Origin: Paramacrobiotus metropolitanus
Lineage: Eukaryota; Tardigrada; Eutardigrada; Parachela; Macrobiotidae
Length of the DNA: 64,000 nucleotides
Assembly (NCBI RefSeq): GCF_019649055.1
Contig: NW_026570227.1
Location: 496,001 to 560,000 of the forward strand
Reading direction: 5' to 3'
Both the position numbers and the translations under genes were made by a program. Shown one piece after another: positions 11,140 to 22,192 of this stretch; within the stretch, counting starts at the first letter, position 1, and every line of letters begins with the position of its first letter. The notes under the pieces were generated by a model. That model searched no databases. It was not told where the DNA came from and saw only the letters and a list, made by a program, of their open reading frames with translations.

Positions 11140-12020
11140 TGCTTGTTAAATTTTACTGTGCCAGCACAAGCTGTGATGTACAGTATTATTATACCGTTTA
11201 AATTCTGTAGAGTACAGCTGGCAAGTACGGGTTAGCATGGATTTTACACCGTGAAATCCACGAAAACCCCTACATGGCAGATGTTCCCTTCGTGCAGGTC
11301 AGCAGTGCCTCCATTATTTTAAGTAAACGAACACTTAGCCACCGTAAATGCCAGCAAGATGTGCGGCGGGAACCGTAGCGACACAGTTTCGAGAAAATAA
11401 AAGTAAGCCTAGGCTGTTTTTGCTGGTTTTTAGGAAGATCTATCAATGTACGCTTTAGCAGCTTTGGACTGGCCCCGCACACGAGTAACGGATAGGCATA
11501 TCTGTATACAGATAAAGCTACACAGAATTATTTCCGGTTGAAAGGCTACGCTGAAGAAAAACTGTAGCAAACTAACAATCAACAATTGTTAACTGTTCTC
11601 GCACCGTTTCAAGGGAACGGAGATAGTAAAAGTATGGATACAGCGGCAAGCGATGAAGATTACGCTCAGCCTTTGACTGCTTAATGCGAGCTGTATACCA
11701 GAATTGTTATTGGTTATTTACGGTCCTGTTGTTCCTCTTGCTGGTGTCTGATAAACAATTCCACCAGCTTGTAAATTGCCATATTTATTATGTTACGCGC
11801 TTTCGTTCTTGACTTTTGAGCCGCTTATCAGAGGTGCCAACATCATTCAATGCGGATAGCTGACAAGAGCGCTGACTCAGTAACTGCCTTGGTATACTAC
11901 TTACAATGTTAGTAGTAGTGCCGTCAACGTTACATCAGCACTCGCAATTTACCGGTGCGCCGACAGTAGGGATATTAGAAAATTCAGATGCAAATATCCT
12001 TCTTATTTCACTAGAACCGA
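11140..12020. repeat. Second duplicated block, copy 2
   Basis: Counterpart of 9120-10050 with many substitutions and small indels, ending near ATTCAGATGCAAATATCC. Neither copy keeps a shared long open frame, so the block is probably non-coding or long dead. Confidence 0.75.
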
Positions 12021-12959
12021 TCACCAATTCGGCATAAGCAAGGTTTTGTAATCTAGAAAGCAATCTTCAAAATTAAAAATGGACGGAAGAAATGTGGACT
12101 GCCCACACTTAGTTTGAGCGCTAATAACTGGGATATCCAAGTAAACTTCAGATTTGCATTCTGTACTTGAAGTATGCTTTTCCTACCTGAATCGATATCG
12201 CTTCATTCGCATATACTGTCAGAGAAATCGCTTGAACCAGGGGGGAAAATGTTTCATTATAAAAATTTTGCATCAAAACTTTACAACGCCAAACGTTTCT
12301 TCAGATGAAATGCAAAGCAGGGAACTTTTATCAGATCCGTTATTTTCATATACACAGTAGCACAGCGGTCAAAAAAATAATTGCAAGGAACGGCTTTCGG
12401 TGCTTCTTAGTGGATAATGTGCAATTAAAGAGAACTCTGACACATATGCCGCCGTGAGTTGCTGCAACGCCCCGGTTGCATAAGATAATAAACTGGGACT
12501 TTTGATCACCGCTGAAGTGAATTATGACTTGGTATTTTTACAGTATTTGGTTTTTAATGCAGTTTTGTTTGAATTTTGCATTTATAACTGTATTACACTG
12601 GTACAAGGACATTCCGAAAGTATGTTTCCCTATTTCGTATCTCCCAACACTAACGCATTCAGCTAATTTCATCCATATTATTATAAGTTTTCTTTATAAG
12701 CAAACTGTAGAGAAAACTAACTTTGTTTAGTTACAATCATCTGGGGAAGAAGTGCGGAAAAAATAATGAAAGGTTTCAAAGTTTTTCACGTGATTTTCCC
12801 GGACACTTTTAGCTATTTTTCGCAATCTTTCCGCTTACTTTCATTTATGCATAATAGCAAAACTGGCTACAAGTTTTACCTAAAGCTACGGTAATTTGGG
12901 CGCTCGTCTTGTAAGGCATCAATCAATGCATTCCCTTTGAAGAAGAAAGATACGAATTG
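12021..12959. other. Intergenic stretch, no gene seen
   Basis: AT-rich, with short frames only. It lies downstream of the minus-strand candidate exon ending at 12960. An AATAAT word near 12763 reads on the plus strand only, so it gives no support for that exon's 3' end. Confidence 0.4.
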
Positions 12960-13197
12960 TTAGAAAAGAAAATCCCGTAGTAATATGACATTATCCCGAT
13001 TAATAAATTGCTTTAATTCCATTATGGGCATTTCTGTTATTTGCACAACCTCACGCAGTAATCTCTGTATAACCATCCTGGCAAATACACAATATTCTAC
13101 AACGTCCGTGTTCTTCATATCGCAAATTCTCGCAAACTCTCGTGCTGGCCTCCAGTCGATTATTATGTTGAAAGTGACCGGTCCGTATAATTCTGAA
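12960..13197 (-). CDS. Candidate terminal exon of an unknown gene
   Basis: A minus-strand frame preceded by a good acceptor (TTCTTACAG ending at 13198) and running 78 codons to a TAA. The sequence looks like a folded protein rather than chance: VTFNIIIDW, REFARICDM, VEYCVFARMVIQRLLREV, and a Leu-rich end (NRDNVILLRDFLF). I do not recognise the family and could not place an upstream exon; upstream lies the TIR element at 13491-14237, which may have split the gene. It could be a gene fragment or a decayed transposon frame. Confidence 0.3.
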
Positions 13198-13490
13198 CTG
13201 TAAGAATACACGATTTTGTAAAATGGGCTTGGGACTGGATATCTCCAACGTACACAAAATCTCACATTCTCCTCAGTTTTTGTTGCATGACCTCTCAACA
13301 CATAAGCCGGCGAACGTCAGGCATGTTCTTCTAAAAATTATATCGCCTGTTATATGTTACGGTTTTATACTTTTTACTGTTACTTTTTTTGTTATAATTA
13401 TGTGATTATCCACGTTTGTCTGCCACTTCCGACCACTGCTGCTGTAATTAACCAAAATATGCCACAAATCGTATTTTCTACCATTATATA

Positions 13491-14237
13491 CAGCCCTGCT
13501 CCGCCATACGCGGGCAGTAATAAAATTCCCCTGACTTCGAATGTTGAAGTGTACCATTTAAACTTTATTTTTGCATGGTAGTCCTTGGTCTATAGTAACT
13601 TTCTAAAATATGTTTCTAATCAAGAAGTGAAAGAGCAGGGAATGAGAGCAAAAGTTTTACTTTAATTTTTTTCGAAAAAATCAGGTTGCTTATCAAGAAA
13701 TAACTGTGTCTGATCAATAATATTTTAAAAATCCTAGACGAATGAAAGCAAGCAAATGGCAACGTAGCTTTCTATTGGTCCCTTTCCAACTTCTGTTATA
13801 ATCCATAACATCATCTCTACAACTCTTAGTTCTCCTGGCATCCTCATTCTTCGGAAGGTACCGTTAACCATGCAAGTCTATGGGAGATAGATCTTGTTTT
13901 GGGGTAACCTCGAGCACGCGTAGGGCAAGGTACTTTTTTTAACCCGTAACAGATGCCCTTTGGGTGTGTCATTAATTTACAAAAGGTCAACCCAAAAAAA
14001 ATCGGTTGCTGAAACTGCTTTGGAGGCTAGTATAAGCATCTAAAAAATGACCGCTACCCCCTCCCCTTAAACACGGCTTGGCTCGCTACTGACACTTCGA
14101 AAGATCTCAATTTTAATATCTCCGAATCCGAAACAAAAAGTTACACCAGAAAAGTGCAAAGAAGACAACTAAACGGCGCACAGAATTATTTTTTCATTTA
14201 TTTTGTGCAACTGCCCGCGTCTGGCGGAGCAGGGCTG
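13491..14237. mobile_element. TIR element starting CAGCCCTGCTCCGCC
   Basis: Ends are inverted copies over about 27 bases: CAGCCCTGCTCCGCCATACG at the left, and on the right the reverse of CAGCCCTGCTCCGCCAGACG. The element is 747 bp with no transposase frame, so it is non-autonomous. The CAG...CTG ends with a GC-rich start resemble hAT or P-like elements, but the AT-rich flanks (CATTATATA left, TAATATATG right) do not give a clean target duplication. Confidence 0.75.
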
Positions 14238-14260
14238 TAATATATGTAAAGTCCTTACAC

Positions 14261-14425
14261 CGCTTTGACTGCTCATGTGTTGTTTGTTTTTTTTTCATGT
14301 GCTCAGCTAAGAAACCAAACATAAGCTAGATAAAACTTCTGCCAACACGGTATAATATTTTATAACATGCGAAAACAAGTACCGTAACCCCTATGCAAGA
14401 AGACAACTGAGAACGGAATAAAGCA
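14261..14425. repeat. Dispersed repeat, copy also at 61832-61985
   Basis: GCTAAGAAACCAA, CATAAGCTAGATAA, ACTTCTG, ACGGTATAATA and GAAGACAACTG occur in the same order here and at 61832-61985. The block leads directly into the repeat that contains the tandem duplication. It contains no open frame of note. Confidence 0.6.
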
Positions 14426-14464
14426 GTCAAAGTGCACCCGCCCGGACGAACTGCCCCTTTGTCA

Positions 14465-14540
14465 GAACCGCTGTTTTCTCATCGCAGGGCATGCACAACT
14501 TGATCGATCGTTGAGCGGTGAGCTGGTTCCGTTAACTGAA
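14465..14540. repeat. Start of dispersed repeat shared with 18505-18600 and 35860-36005
   Basis: GAACCGCTGTTTTCTCATCGC and TCGATCGTTGAGCGGT, then AGCTGGTTCCGTTA, recur near 18505 (direct) and, reversed, near 35900-36000. The following sequence at 14541-14900 also matches 18590-18900 at lower identity. Confidence 0.6.
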
Positions 14541-15879
14541 CTCTTTCTGATGCAACAAGGCGTGTCAGATCAGTTGCAAAGTAAACTTTGGGTAAAAGCT
14601 CCCTTATCGGTCTCTGCAGTAGTGCAGTGTCTAATTTCTCGTAAATGTTCTCTTGGGATGAACAATTTCGTACTTGCAGTACTTCCTACTCTAGTTCTGC
14701 ACCGCTCCACGGTTGATTTCACGCTGCTTTCTCTACGATATTCTGCCAAGCACCAACCTGCAGCGTGAGAGGTATTTCTACTCTTGTATTTGTACAAGCT
14801 TGCCAATTTCTATCGCATCAACACAGCGACAAATACAAATTCCTGGCTTACGGCAAATTCCATGCGACGACTCATTAATCGCATTCTCCATTGTGCCGGC
14901 CCCAATTGTCATCGATTGCGGTGTTTTTGGAGAATATACATTCGACACCTTTGCCGACATCCTCCTATTAGTTTATGGCTGATAATTTGAACCCCGCCCT
15001 TATGATTTACAGTCACTGTAAATCATCATGGTGGAGTCCAGAATCCTGTGCCGAAAAGTTGAAATTATGCTGTGTAATCTGGCGACGTCTTCTAACAACC
15101 GGCAAAAGCTTCGTCGTCTTTTCAATAAGACAACAACAGCGGCAATTATTGGATTAGTTTTTGCATGATAATGCGTGCAACGCGAGGTTCCCTGTCGTTA
15201 GTACTAACAACTCTTTCTGATGCAACAAGGCGTGTCAGATCAGTTGCAAAGTAAACTTTGGGTAAAAGCTCCTTATCGGTCTCTGCAGTAGTGCAGTGTC
15301 TAATTTCTCGTAAATGTTCTCTTGGGATGAACAATTTCGTACTTGCAGTACTTCCTACTCTAGTTCTGCACCGCTCCACGGTTGATTTCACGCTGCTTTC
15401 TCTACGATATTCTGCCAAGCACCAACCTGCAGCGTGAGAGGTATTTCTACTCTTGTATTTGTACAAGCTTGCCAATTTCTATCGCATCAACACAGCGACA
15501 AATACAAATTCCTGGCTTACGGCAAATTCCATGCGACGACTCATTAATCGCATTCTCCATTGTGCCGGCCCCAATTGTCATCGATTGCGGTGTTTTTGGA
15601 GAATATACATTCGACACCTTTGCCGACATCCTCCTATTAGTTTATGGCTGATAATTTGAACCCCGCCCTTATGATTTACAGTCACTGTAAATCATCATGG
15701 TGGAGTCCAGAATCCTGTGCCGAAAAGTTGAAATTATGCTGTGTAATCTGGCGACGTCTTCTAACAACCGGCAAAAGCTTCGTCGTCTTTTCAATAAGAC
15801 AACAACAGCGGCAATTATTGGATTAGTTTTTGCATGATAATGCGTGCAACGCGAGGTTCCCTGTCGTTAGTACTAACAA
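14541..15879. repeat. 670-bp near-perfect tandem duplication
   Basis: Unit 1 is 14541-15210 and unit 2 is 15211-15879. Both start CTCTTTCTGATGCAACAAGG and end GTTAGTACTAACAA. Reading the two in register, the only difference I found is one C (CTCCCTTAT versus CTCCTTAT near 14600). Each carries the same short frames on both strands, none recognisable. It is either a very recent duplication or an assembly artefact. The junction at 15210/15211 has no transposon ends. Confidence 0.95.
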
Positions 15880-16249
15880 CTGACATTTCTGCTTGTCAAG
15901 CCGCCACGATGGAACGAGGATATCCATAGTCGTTATATGTTTACCTGGCTCGGAACTGGCTGACATATGGTGATTATAAGCAAGCGCTTGTATCACGGAT
16001 TAATTCTTTCTACAACCGTGCGTTTTGGGCTTCTTGGCCAGAGATATGATTCAGGAAATCCGTTTGGCACGGAGGGAATCATTAACTGGAGCGTTAGACA
16101 AATACATGGCGCTGCGTCCGGACATTAAAGGGATAATTACATACTTATCTAATTTTAGCTTTCTGTTCACGTATCAGATATTTGCTATGTAGCACAAATC
16201 CTGGTATGTGAACAGGAAGCTGAGAGCATTGTGTTATCAGCATATAAAA
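15880..16249. other. Unassigned stretch
   Basis: No gene or repeat boundary seen. Confidence 0.35.
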
Positions 16250-16509
16250 ATTCGCTAACAGTCACGCACTCGATATCCCCAATTTCTGACGATGTTTAAC
16301 AGACGCAACAAGAAAAACAGAGATGTCGCCGATAATCGGAAGCTCTCTGATTAGCGAAGATATCCCTGTTTTTCTTGTATCTTCAGGATGGGATGCGTAG
16401 ATAGTGATGTAGATCAGAACAGTATATCGTATCCGGCTGAAATAATCTTCGCCTAAAGCGCAAATCGGCGAATAGTATGTAACGGGTGGGTTAGTTCGCG
16501 GGGTACTTG

Positions 16510-16570
16510 AAATACAAAATGATGTGGCCGCGCCAGTAGTTAACTGTTCGTCATAGATACCAGTAACATA
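16510..16570 (+). promoter_or_regulatory. Conserved promoter-like block of repeat RF
   Basis: GGCCGCGCCAGTAGTTAACT, then GTTCGTCATAGATAC, is repeated at 36207-36240 and 63520-63556, where the central word is TATTTAA. It is preceded in all three by GCGAATAGTATGT-ACGGGT or a close variant and TTCGCGGGG or a close variant. The spacing from TATTTAA to TCATAG is about 15 bases, short for a standard TATA-initiator pair, so the role is inferred. Confidence 0.35.
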
Positions 16571-17499
16571 TTGTACACATTAATTATTACGGATGATTGC
16601 AAAAGCAGGATGTATACACTCTACGTATTAAGTTTAAACTTTTCCAAGGTTACTTGCAAACTTTTAAAACTGCCGGCAAAGCCGATGATATTATTTCGAT
16701 GAACTGCCGTTTCGTCGACGGAAATTCATTTTTCCCCAATAAGACGAACAACGCGATGTCGAGCAAGCATTTTGCTAGTCTCTCTTAATTTTCTTAGGTT
16801 TCTTAATTTTTCTTATGCTTTCTTAGGTTTTTCTGGTTTTTTATGTTTTTGGGTTTACCTCCGGTATGTTCTTAGTCCTCGCCTCGGTGACCATCAACGT
16901 CGTGCGGTCGACTTTGTGCCTGTCGACAAAGTGTCAGTCAACATAATGTTGGTGAGGCGAATATTTGCACACCAGCCAGGATTTTTGTGTTGTACCGCGA
17001 AGTTCTATTTTGCAGCCGTCTGTCTTAATTCCGGCAAGACTTGGATCATTTTGTTAACTGTTCCTTTACACCGCCAAAGAACCTCTACAAAATTCAGTTT
17101 GCTTAGTGTGTGCGCTTCCTGTTCAATCGTACGTTTTCAAAGTTACTTGATAAATAGAGTTACCACAGAAAAGCGATTCACCCAATTCTGTAACCATGCA
17201 GCGGCACAACGAAACAGATAATCTGAGCTCGTAAATTTATTTTGATGAAGATAGATTTCGCTAATTTGATTACTTAATTGATCCCCGGGTAAAATTCAAA
17301 CTGGCAGTTAAAAGTAGTGAAACGGGGGCTGCTTTAGTGTTAATCGGGTTGCTGTTGCCTAATATTAGGTAACAGTAAATAAAACTTTTGCAGAGAGAGT
17401 GCTTGTGGTGCGTCACGACAGAATTGGACAGCTGTCGGTCACCACCGGTACTGAGTTTCTCTCAATAACTGCGGACGCGCAGCGGAAGCAGAATGCATC

Positions 17500-17640
17500 A
17501 GTTTACCAAAGTTACAGATCCCAAGCCTTTTCCCGTTATGAGACCGGTATTTACGCAATACCTTCGGTGTTCCGGGAATTTCAAACAGGATCTCCACTGT
17601 TTGTCTTTTTCCTCCTAGTTCATACAGCGTCTGCGACCGA
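17500..17640 (-). pseudogene. Conserved protein trace ILFEIPG, copy 1
   Basis: On the minus strand a frame reads ELGGKRQTVEILFEIPG, then LRKYRSHN and KRLG. The copy at 48885-48980 gives KLGEESQTGDILFEIPG, then LRKYRSHN and KRLG in an equally placed frame. Conservation of the protein word across divergent DNA suggests a once-coding segment. I do not recognise the family. The surrounding frames have no good start or splice context. Confidence 0.3.
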
Positions 17641-17650
17641 ACCTTGCTTA

Positions 17651-18489
17651 TAGTGCACACTGGAAAATCTGCCAAGCGGATAAGGGCTTCTCTGCGCGTC
17701 GCAGGGATTAGTGGGTATCGCGAATGCAGCCAACAGATACTGGCGCATCTTGATCCTGCAGGTGCGAACGTTTCGCTTTGTGTGCCCGGAATATCCCAGA
17801 TCGTTAACCTTGCCGCTGGATTGGAACTTTTCCCGGAAGTAATAACTCTGCAGTGAGTATTAGAAATCTTTTATTAGTGTTAAGACGCCCAGCTTTTGCG
17901 TGTGAAGAAGGTGAACGTTCCAACTACCCGAATGGTCAGCGGCAGGCCGGCAAAACATGTGCGCACAACTTATACGCAGAATCGGCCAGCCTGGAATAAC
18001 GCCAGCGAAAACGCCGTTGATAATTGGAATCTTCCGATGATCGACCTCGCCGTTTTATGCGGCAAAAGTTGTGGTGTTTTCATTGGCCGCGTTCACTGTC
18101 CTTGAGTGTATTGGGTCAATGCACTTCCATCCGCTTTAACAGCATTTAATGCCCAAGCGTTACATGAGGTCAACGGAGAGCGAGCGAGTTTTTCCTCCCG
18201 CGAGCAAGTAAATCATTTCCCGCGCAAGAAGAAAGCAGTTGTCCTGGCATTCATGAGCGGTAACAAGCGATCTAACAGCTTGCTCGACCAGCATTAAGTG
18301 GCATTATAGAAGACCTGCGTGTTGGATTCTTAAAATGCTAGGCAGCCCTTTAAGAAAATGTGCACGTGATATGTGCTTACGCGTAACATAGTAAAGGCTG
18401 TCATTTGTGAAGGTCATCAATTTTATATTTTCTTGTTTGTTCGTAGAATCCATCGGCCATAAATTTATGTTGTAAGATAAAACATTGGT
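17651..18489. other. GC-richer stretch, possible decayed exons
   Basis: Richer in GC than its neighbours, with frames open on both strands at 17644-17856 and 17896-18105, and a TTCTGCAG-like acceptor context nearby. None of the translations matches a known family and none has an ATG with good context. It could hold remnants of the RF repeat's coding part. Confidence 0.25.
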
Positions 18490-18504
18490 GCACACCCATT
18501 ATTC

Positions 18505-19060
18505 TGAACCGCTGTTTCCTCATCGCCGGGCATACACAAAGTTACAATATATCGATCGTTGAGCGGTTAGCTGGTTCCGTTACCTGAACTCTGTCTCTCA
18601 ACGTGTTAGGCCGGATCAGTTGCAAAGCACACTTTGGGGAACAGTCCCGGCAACAGTATCTGCAGTGTCTCCTTTCTGGCCAATGTTCTCCCTTTGGATT
18701 AAACAGTTTCGTACGTGTAAGATCTCCTGCTCTGCTCTTGCACCGAGCCACGGTTGATTTTACGCTGTTTGCATATGAAATTCACTTGCGGCGTCAGACG
18801 TACCTCAAACTGGTGTATTTGCACAAACTTGTCAAACCGTAATATTTATTGCTATCGCTTCAACCCAGCGATAAATACAAATTCATGCGTTACGCCAATT
18901 CCGTACGACGGCGTGCCGCGCCACCCCAGTTACGCTCTTCGTAAAATTCGAGTTCACGTTTTTACCCATGTCTTAATGCGAAGCGGCTTGGTTGTTTTTA
19001 GTTATGGCATTATTCACCAACATTTTTCGGAGCTGGATATTGGTGTTGTGTGGATTGGGA
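18505..19060. repeat. Divergent copy of the 14.47-14.99 kb repeat
   Basis: GAACCGCTGTTT-CTCATCGC, TCGATCGTTGAGCGGT, GATCAGTTGCAAAG, ACAGTTTCGTACGTG, CACGGTTGATTTTACGCTG and GCGATAAATACAAATTC occur in the same order as in 14470-14850, with many substitutions. Non-coding as far as I can see. Confidence 0.6.
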
Positions 19061-19739
19061 TAAAAAGAGCTCCACGGTACAAAGTCGGCTGTCTAGCTTA
19101 AATAAATTTGGTATACCAGTCCGGCTACCTTGCAACGCCAAATTCCACATCCACCAAAAATGTGTCGACAGCTTATTTGCAAATAACGCCACCCGTAATT
19201 GGATTTTACGCTTTTAATGAGGATAATATCGTTGAGTGTTCTACTGAACCTTGGTAACAGTTGCGCTGCTTTGATACAAAGAGCTTCCACAACTTCTTCA
19301 TTGAACGTAGAGTGTGAACTGTACTTGAAAAAGTTTAAACTGAATGCATTGGCATTTGGCTAGACGGTCTCATTTTGGGACAGTGGGCTGCTGGCGGAAA
19401 TTGACAATTTATACTCACTTTATGATCTGTGCAAAATACGGAATTGCGGTATTAAACGACCTAACTATCGTTGTTACGGTATATCGTAAAGGTCATAGGC
19501 GTATGTGCGGGCCTAACAGCAGAAATGGACAGAGCAGTCCCTGAACAGCAGCCGCTCTTGAAGTCCTGCGATCGGTAATCGCAACGACAGTTTAAATAAA
19601 CAGATGGTGAATAAAATAAATCTTGCCGACACAGAGTTAAGTAAGGGTGCAAATAGCTACTGGAGCGTCCAACAAGTGGATAGCTGGTACCTGGTATTAC
19701 AACGCTCTACTCGGAAGGAGTTCACAGAGTCCACGCGCG
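19061..19739. other. Unassigned stretch
   Basis: No gene, RNA or transposon boundary could be supported here. It leads into the membrane-family fragment. Confidence 0.35.
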
Positions 19740-19784
19740 CGCCCAGGCAGTCGCTCCGCGTGTGGCGGAGCGACTGCCTGGGCG
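19740..19784. repeat. Perfect 20-bp hairpin with 5-base loop
   Basis: CCCAGGCAGTCGCTCCGC (19742-19759), loop GTGTG, then its exact reverse complement (19765-19782), extended by two further pairs. The arm sequence is exon sequence of the membrane-protein family, so the hairpin arose by an inverted local duplication. Confidence 0.95.
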
Positions 19785-19860
19785 GGCACGTTTGCATTTG
19801 GCTCCATCGCAGCATTAAAGCGGACGGTGGCAAGTTTTATGTACATTGCAAAAATAAAAC
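19740..19860 (-). pseudogene. Membrane-protein family copy D, start fragment with snap-back
   Basis: The minus strand from 19807 reads MEPNANVPAQAVAPP, matching the first residues of copies A, B and C (MES or MEP, ANAP, AVAPR). The bases upstream of the ATG (TTTAATGCTGCGATGG) also match the family's leader. After AVAP the sequence turns back on itself: a 20-bp arm (19740-19759) and its exact complement (19765-19784) are separated by five bases. Only about 20 codons of the gene remain. It is a broken duplicate over 30 kb from the cluster at 50-61 kb. Confidence 0.6.
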
Positions 19861-20706
19861 TTAAAAATTCAAATTTAAATTTAAAAAGCAAAAGATATAA
19901 GTATTTGAGTACGGTTTTCAGTATGTGGATTTAAGTATCGTTATGATTATGATTATGAGAACCTCGAGCGTTGGCATGATTATAATTATGACATCAGTAT
20001 GAGTATGATAATGAATTTTATCGGTATGAGGAGAAATATGAGTATGGAACTCCTACCTTGCCCACGTTTCTTGAGCATTGCAGTGTGGTACAACTGAGAA
20101 GATACTTTACCGCTTACAGTGATCAGAGAATATGCGCTTATATTGGATAAATCCTCGTGTTTGGTATCATGTGGGTCGTAATATGTAATAATTTTACTGC
20201 ACGGATCCGTCGTATTCCGACGGGAATGCGATAAAATTAAGCATTCTATATAATACATAATCATATATTTTTGCCGGAAGTGGAGATTCGTTCAGTGTTC
20301 AAATTTGGGTTTGTACAGATTGTGCCGCCTAGCTTGAAAAAGTACCACGGTGTAATGGATCTTTCACAATATCAGTAAATTTAAATTTTCGGTCAATACG
20401 TACATAGGTAAGCTAGACCGAGTATTCAGTTTCCAATAATATATGGAAAGAGTTGCGCGAACTTCATAAGCCAGACTGTGAGCCAAAAAAACAAGGCAGG
20501 TACGTACTATTATATTAATTTCTGTAAAAAGTACGTTATGGTTGTGCTGGTACGCATTCCTCGTTTGACCAGCGTTCCTCGCTTACTGAAGATCAAGAAC
20601 ATTTGCACAAGTTCTCAGACTAAAACTCCATATTTCGGTCATCGGTGAAAGTTTTTCATGAACAACTCTTCAGTAGATCCACCGCTCCTGTAGTTGCAAA
20701 TGTGAC
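19861..20706. other. Intergenic stretch, no gene seen
   Basis: AT-rich with TATGATTATGA-like words at 19940-20020. A 92-codon minus-strand frame ends at 19986 without recognisable content. Confidence 0.4.
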
Positions 20707-20919
20707 ATGGCCATTTCGGTCTGCTTGAACGGCGCTCCCTGCCAATATCCAACAATTCAGCGCATTCGAGCGGTTACTATGAAGCAGCTAGATAATAAAT
20801 TATGGACATGTTACAGACAAACCGCGTTTGCTGCTAATGGACAGGTTTGTGGATTCGACGCTCAACGTTGTCCGCACAGTTCAGGTGCAGCATTGACTGC
20901 TGATGTAAATTTGCAATAA
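20707..20919 (+). CDS. Small Cys-containing open frame, uncertain
   Basis: A 70-codon ATG frame with five Cys residues, ending in a TAA that is part of AATAAA. The sequence (MAISVCLNGAPCQYP at the start, CGFDAQRCPHSSG near the end) is not a known family and has no signal peptide. It could be a small gene or the last exon of a larger one; there is no clear acceptor upstream. Confidence 0.2.
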   Translation: MAISVCLNGAPCQYPTIQRIRAVTMKQLDNKLWTCYRQTAFAANGQVCGFDAQRCPHSSGAALTADVNLQ

Positions 20920-21465
20920 AGGCTAATTTTTACGAACGAGGCAGCATATTTGTCTTTCAGGAAATTTAGCTAGAATCGTATTGTCACAACAGTATTGTGC
21001 ATCGCTACTGATTTGATCGTTATTGATCTGTGCTTGCTTGCTACTGTATGGTTTTGCCGGCAGAAGTATGAAATACTGTACTATGCACAACGGTGCATAA
21101 GCGAAAACCCAATTATCTTGCTATTTATCCATATGCCTCTAAATTCTTCTTCCTTTACGGTGAATCACCGAATTACTGCATCAAAAAATGTCCCTGCGAC
21201 GAGAAGCCAACTGGGTTTTATGTTGCCCTCCTATTCGGTAATTAATATTACAAATGCAAACTCGAATAAATTATTAGAAATTAACTGAATAATTGAATTA
21301 ACCATTTGAATTAATTAATAATATTCATGCAAACATTAGAATTCGACAAAGGAGCATGCTTCTTTATTATGTATCTGTATTAACAATAAGCAGGATTAAC
21401 ATAATTATAACTACATATTAAACATAAAATGCAGCTATGCGCGACTTTTGTAGAGTACTGTAGCC
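20920..21465. other. Intergenic stretch, no gene seen
   Basis: AT-rich; only a GTG-initiated hydrophobic frame at 20995-21288, which I do not consider a gene. Confidence 0.4.
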
Positions 21466-21596
21466 GCCCGCACAAGTTGCTCCACAGAGTGAGATGTACG
21501 GATATTTGCACTCGCATTGCTCGCTGTTTAGCGCAGCGTATGCATGGAGAAATAAACGGGCCGGATCTGCCAATGGAGCAACTTGTGGGGGCGCCT
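21466..21596. mobile_element. Small MITE with CCGCCCGCACAAGTTGCTCC ends
   Basis: The left end GCCGCCCGCACAAGTTGCTC is mirrored at the right by GAGCAACTTGTGGGGGCGCC. The element is about 130 bp and non-coding. The same terminal word, GTAGCCGCCCGCACAAGTT, opens the larger inverted-repeat element at about 62573, so the two are probably related. Confidence 0.6.
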
Positions 21597-22184
21597 TCAG
21601 TTCACTGATACCTATTGAGAGATTCTAGTATGGTTAATTTATGTCATTCCGGCGCCGTCTGGCCAGCCGGTTTGCCATCGGATGTACAGATTAGTTGGGA
21701 CGAGCTCAGCCAGAGATTTCCCAATAATCAAGAACGCACAAGCGCAACTGCCGACTGAAGAGAAATTTCAACGTGCACACTGATCAACTGTATATCGAGA
21801 TCGAATTTCGAAGCGCAGAATGGTGTTTGGCAGGGCACCAAGGAGAAAACCCAGAAATGGAAATGAAAAATTACCGATTCCTTGGAAACAGTATTAAGTT
21901 TTGTTCTATGCTTTTGCCGTGGAAACACTGAGAGCACCAGGAAAAACAGCTAAATGACGGTCAACATTTGCCAGCCTAAACTGGCCGCACTGCGGAAGCT
22001 TTACCACCGTCGAAGGAAAAATAATCGAATTCGCGTCGTTTTCATTGTTTAAAACTTTAATGGACTATGGTTATGTAGTTAAGTGAATGTTATATTCCGA
22101 AAGTTACAAGCGTAAGTGACATTATTTTGGATAATAGGGAACAGTAAGAGGAAAAATCGCATACAATGTAATGACTTCAGGCCA
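21597..22184. other. Intergenic stretch, no gene seen
   Basis: No supported exon. A 69-codon minus frame at 21728-21937 has no known content. Confidence 0.35.
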
Positions 22185-22192
22185 GCGGGATA

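Larger units (their letters stand above)
16285..17650. repeat. Dispersed repeat RF, longest copy
   Basis: The first half (to about 17200) matches 36100-36900, and its first 300 bases match 63240-63560. The second half (17195-17640) matches 48095-48990. A conserved upstream block ends in TATTTAACTGTTCGTCATA-like sequence, which looks like a TATA box with an initiator. The middle carries a TTTCTTAGG tract. The second half contains an acceptor-like ACTTTTGCAG near 17390. No terminal repeats were found, so whether this is a transposon, a gene family or both is open. Confidence 0.65.
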
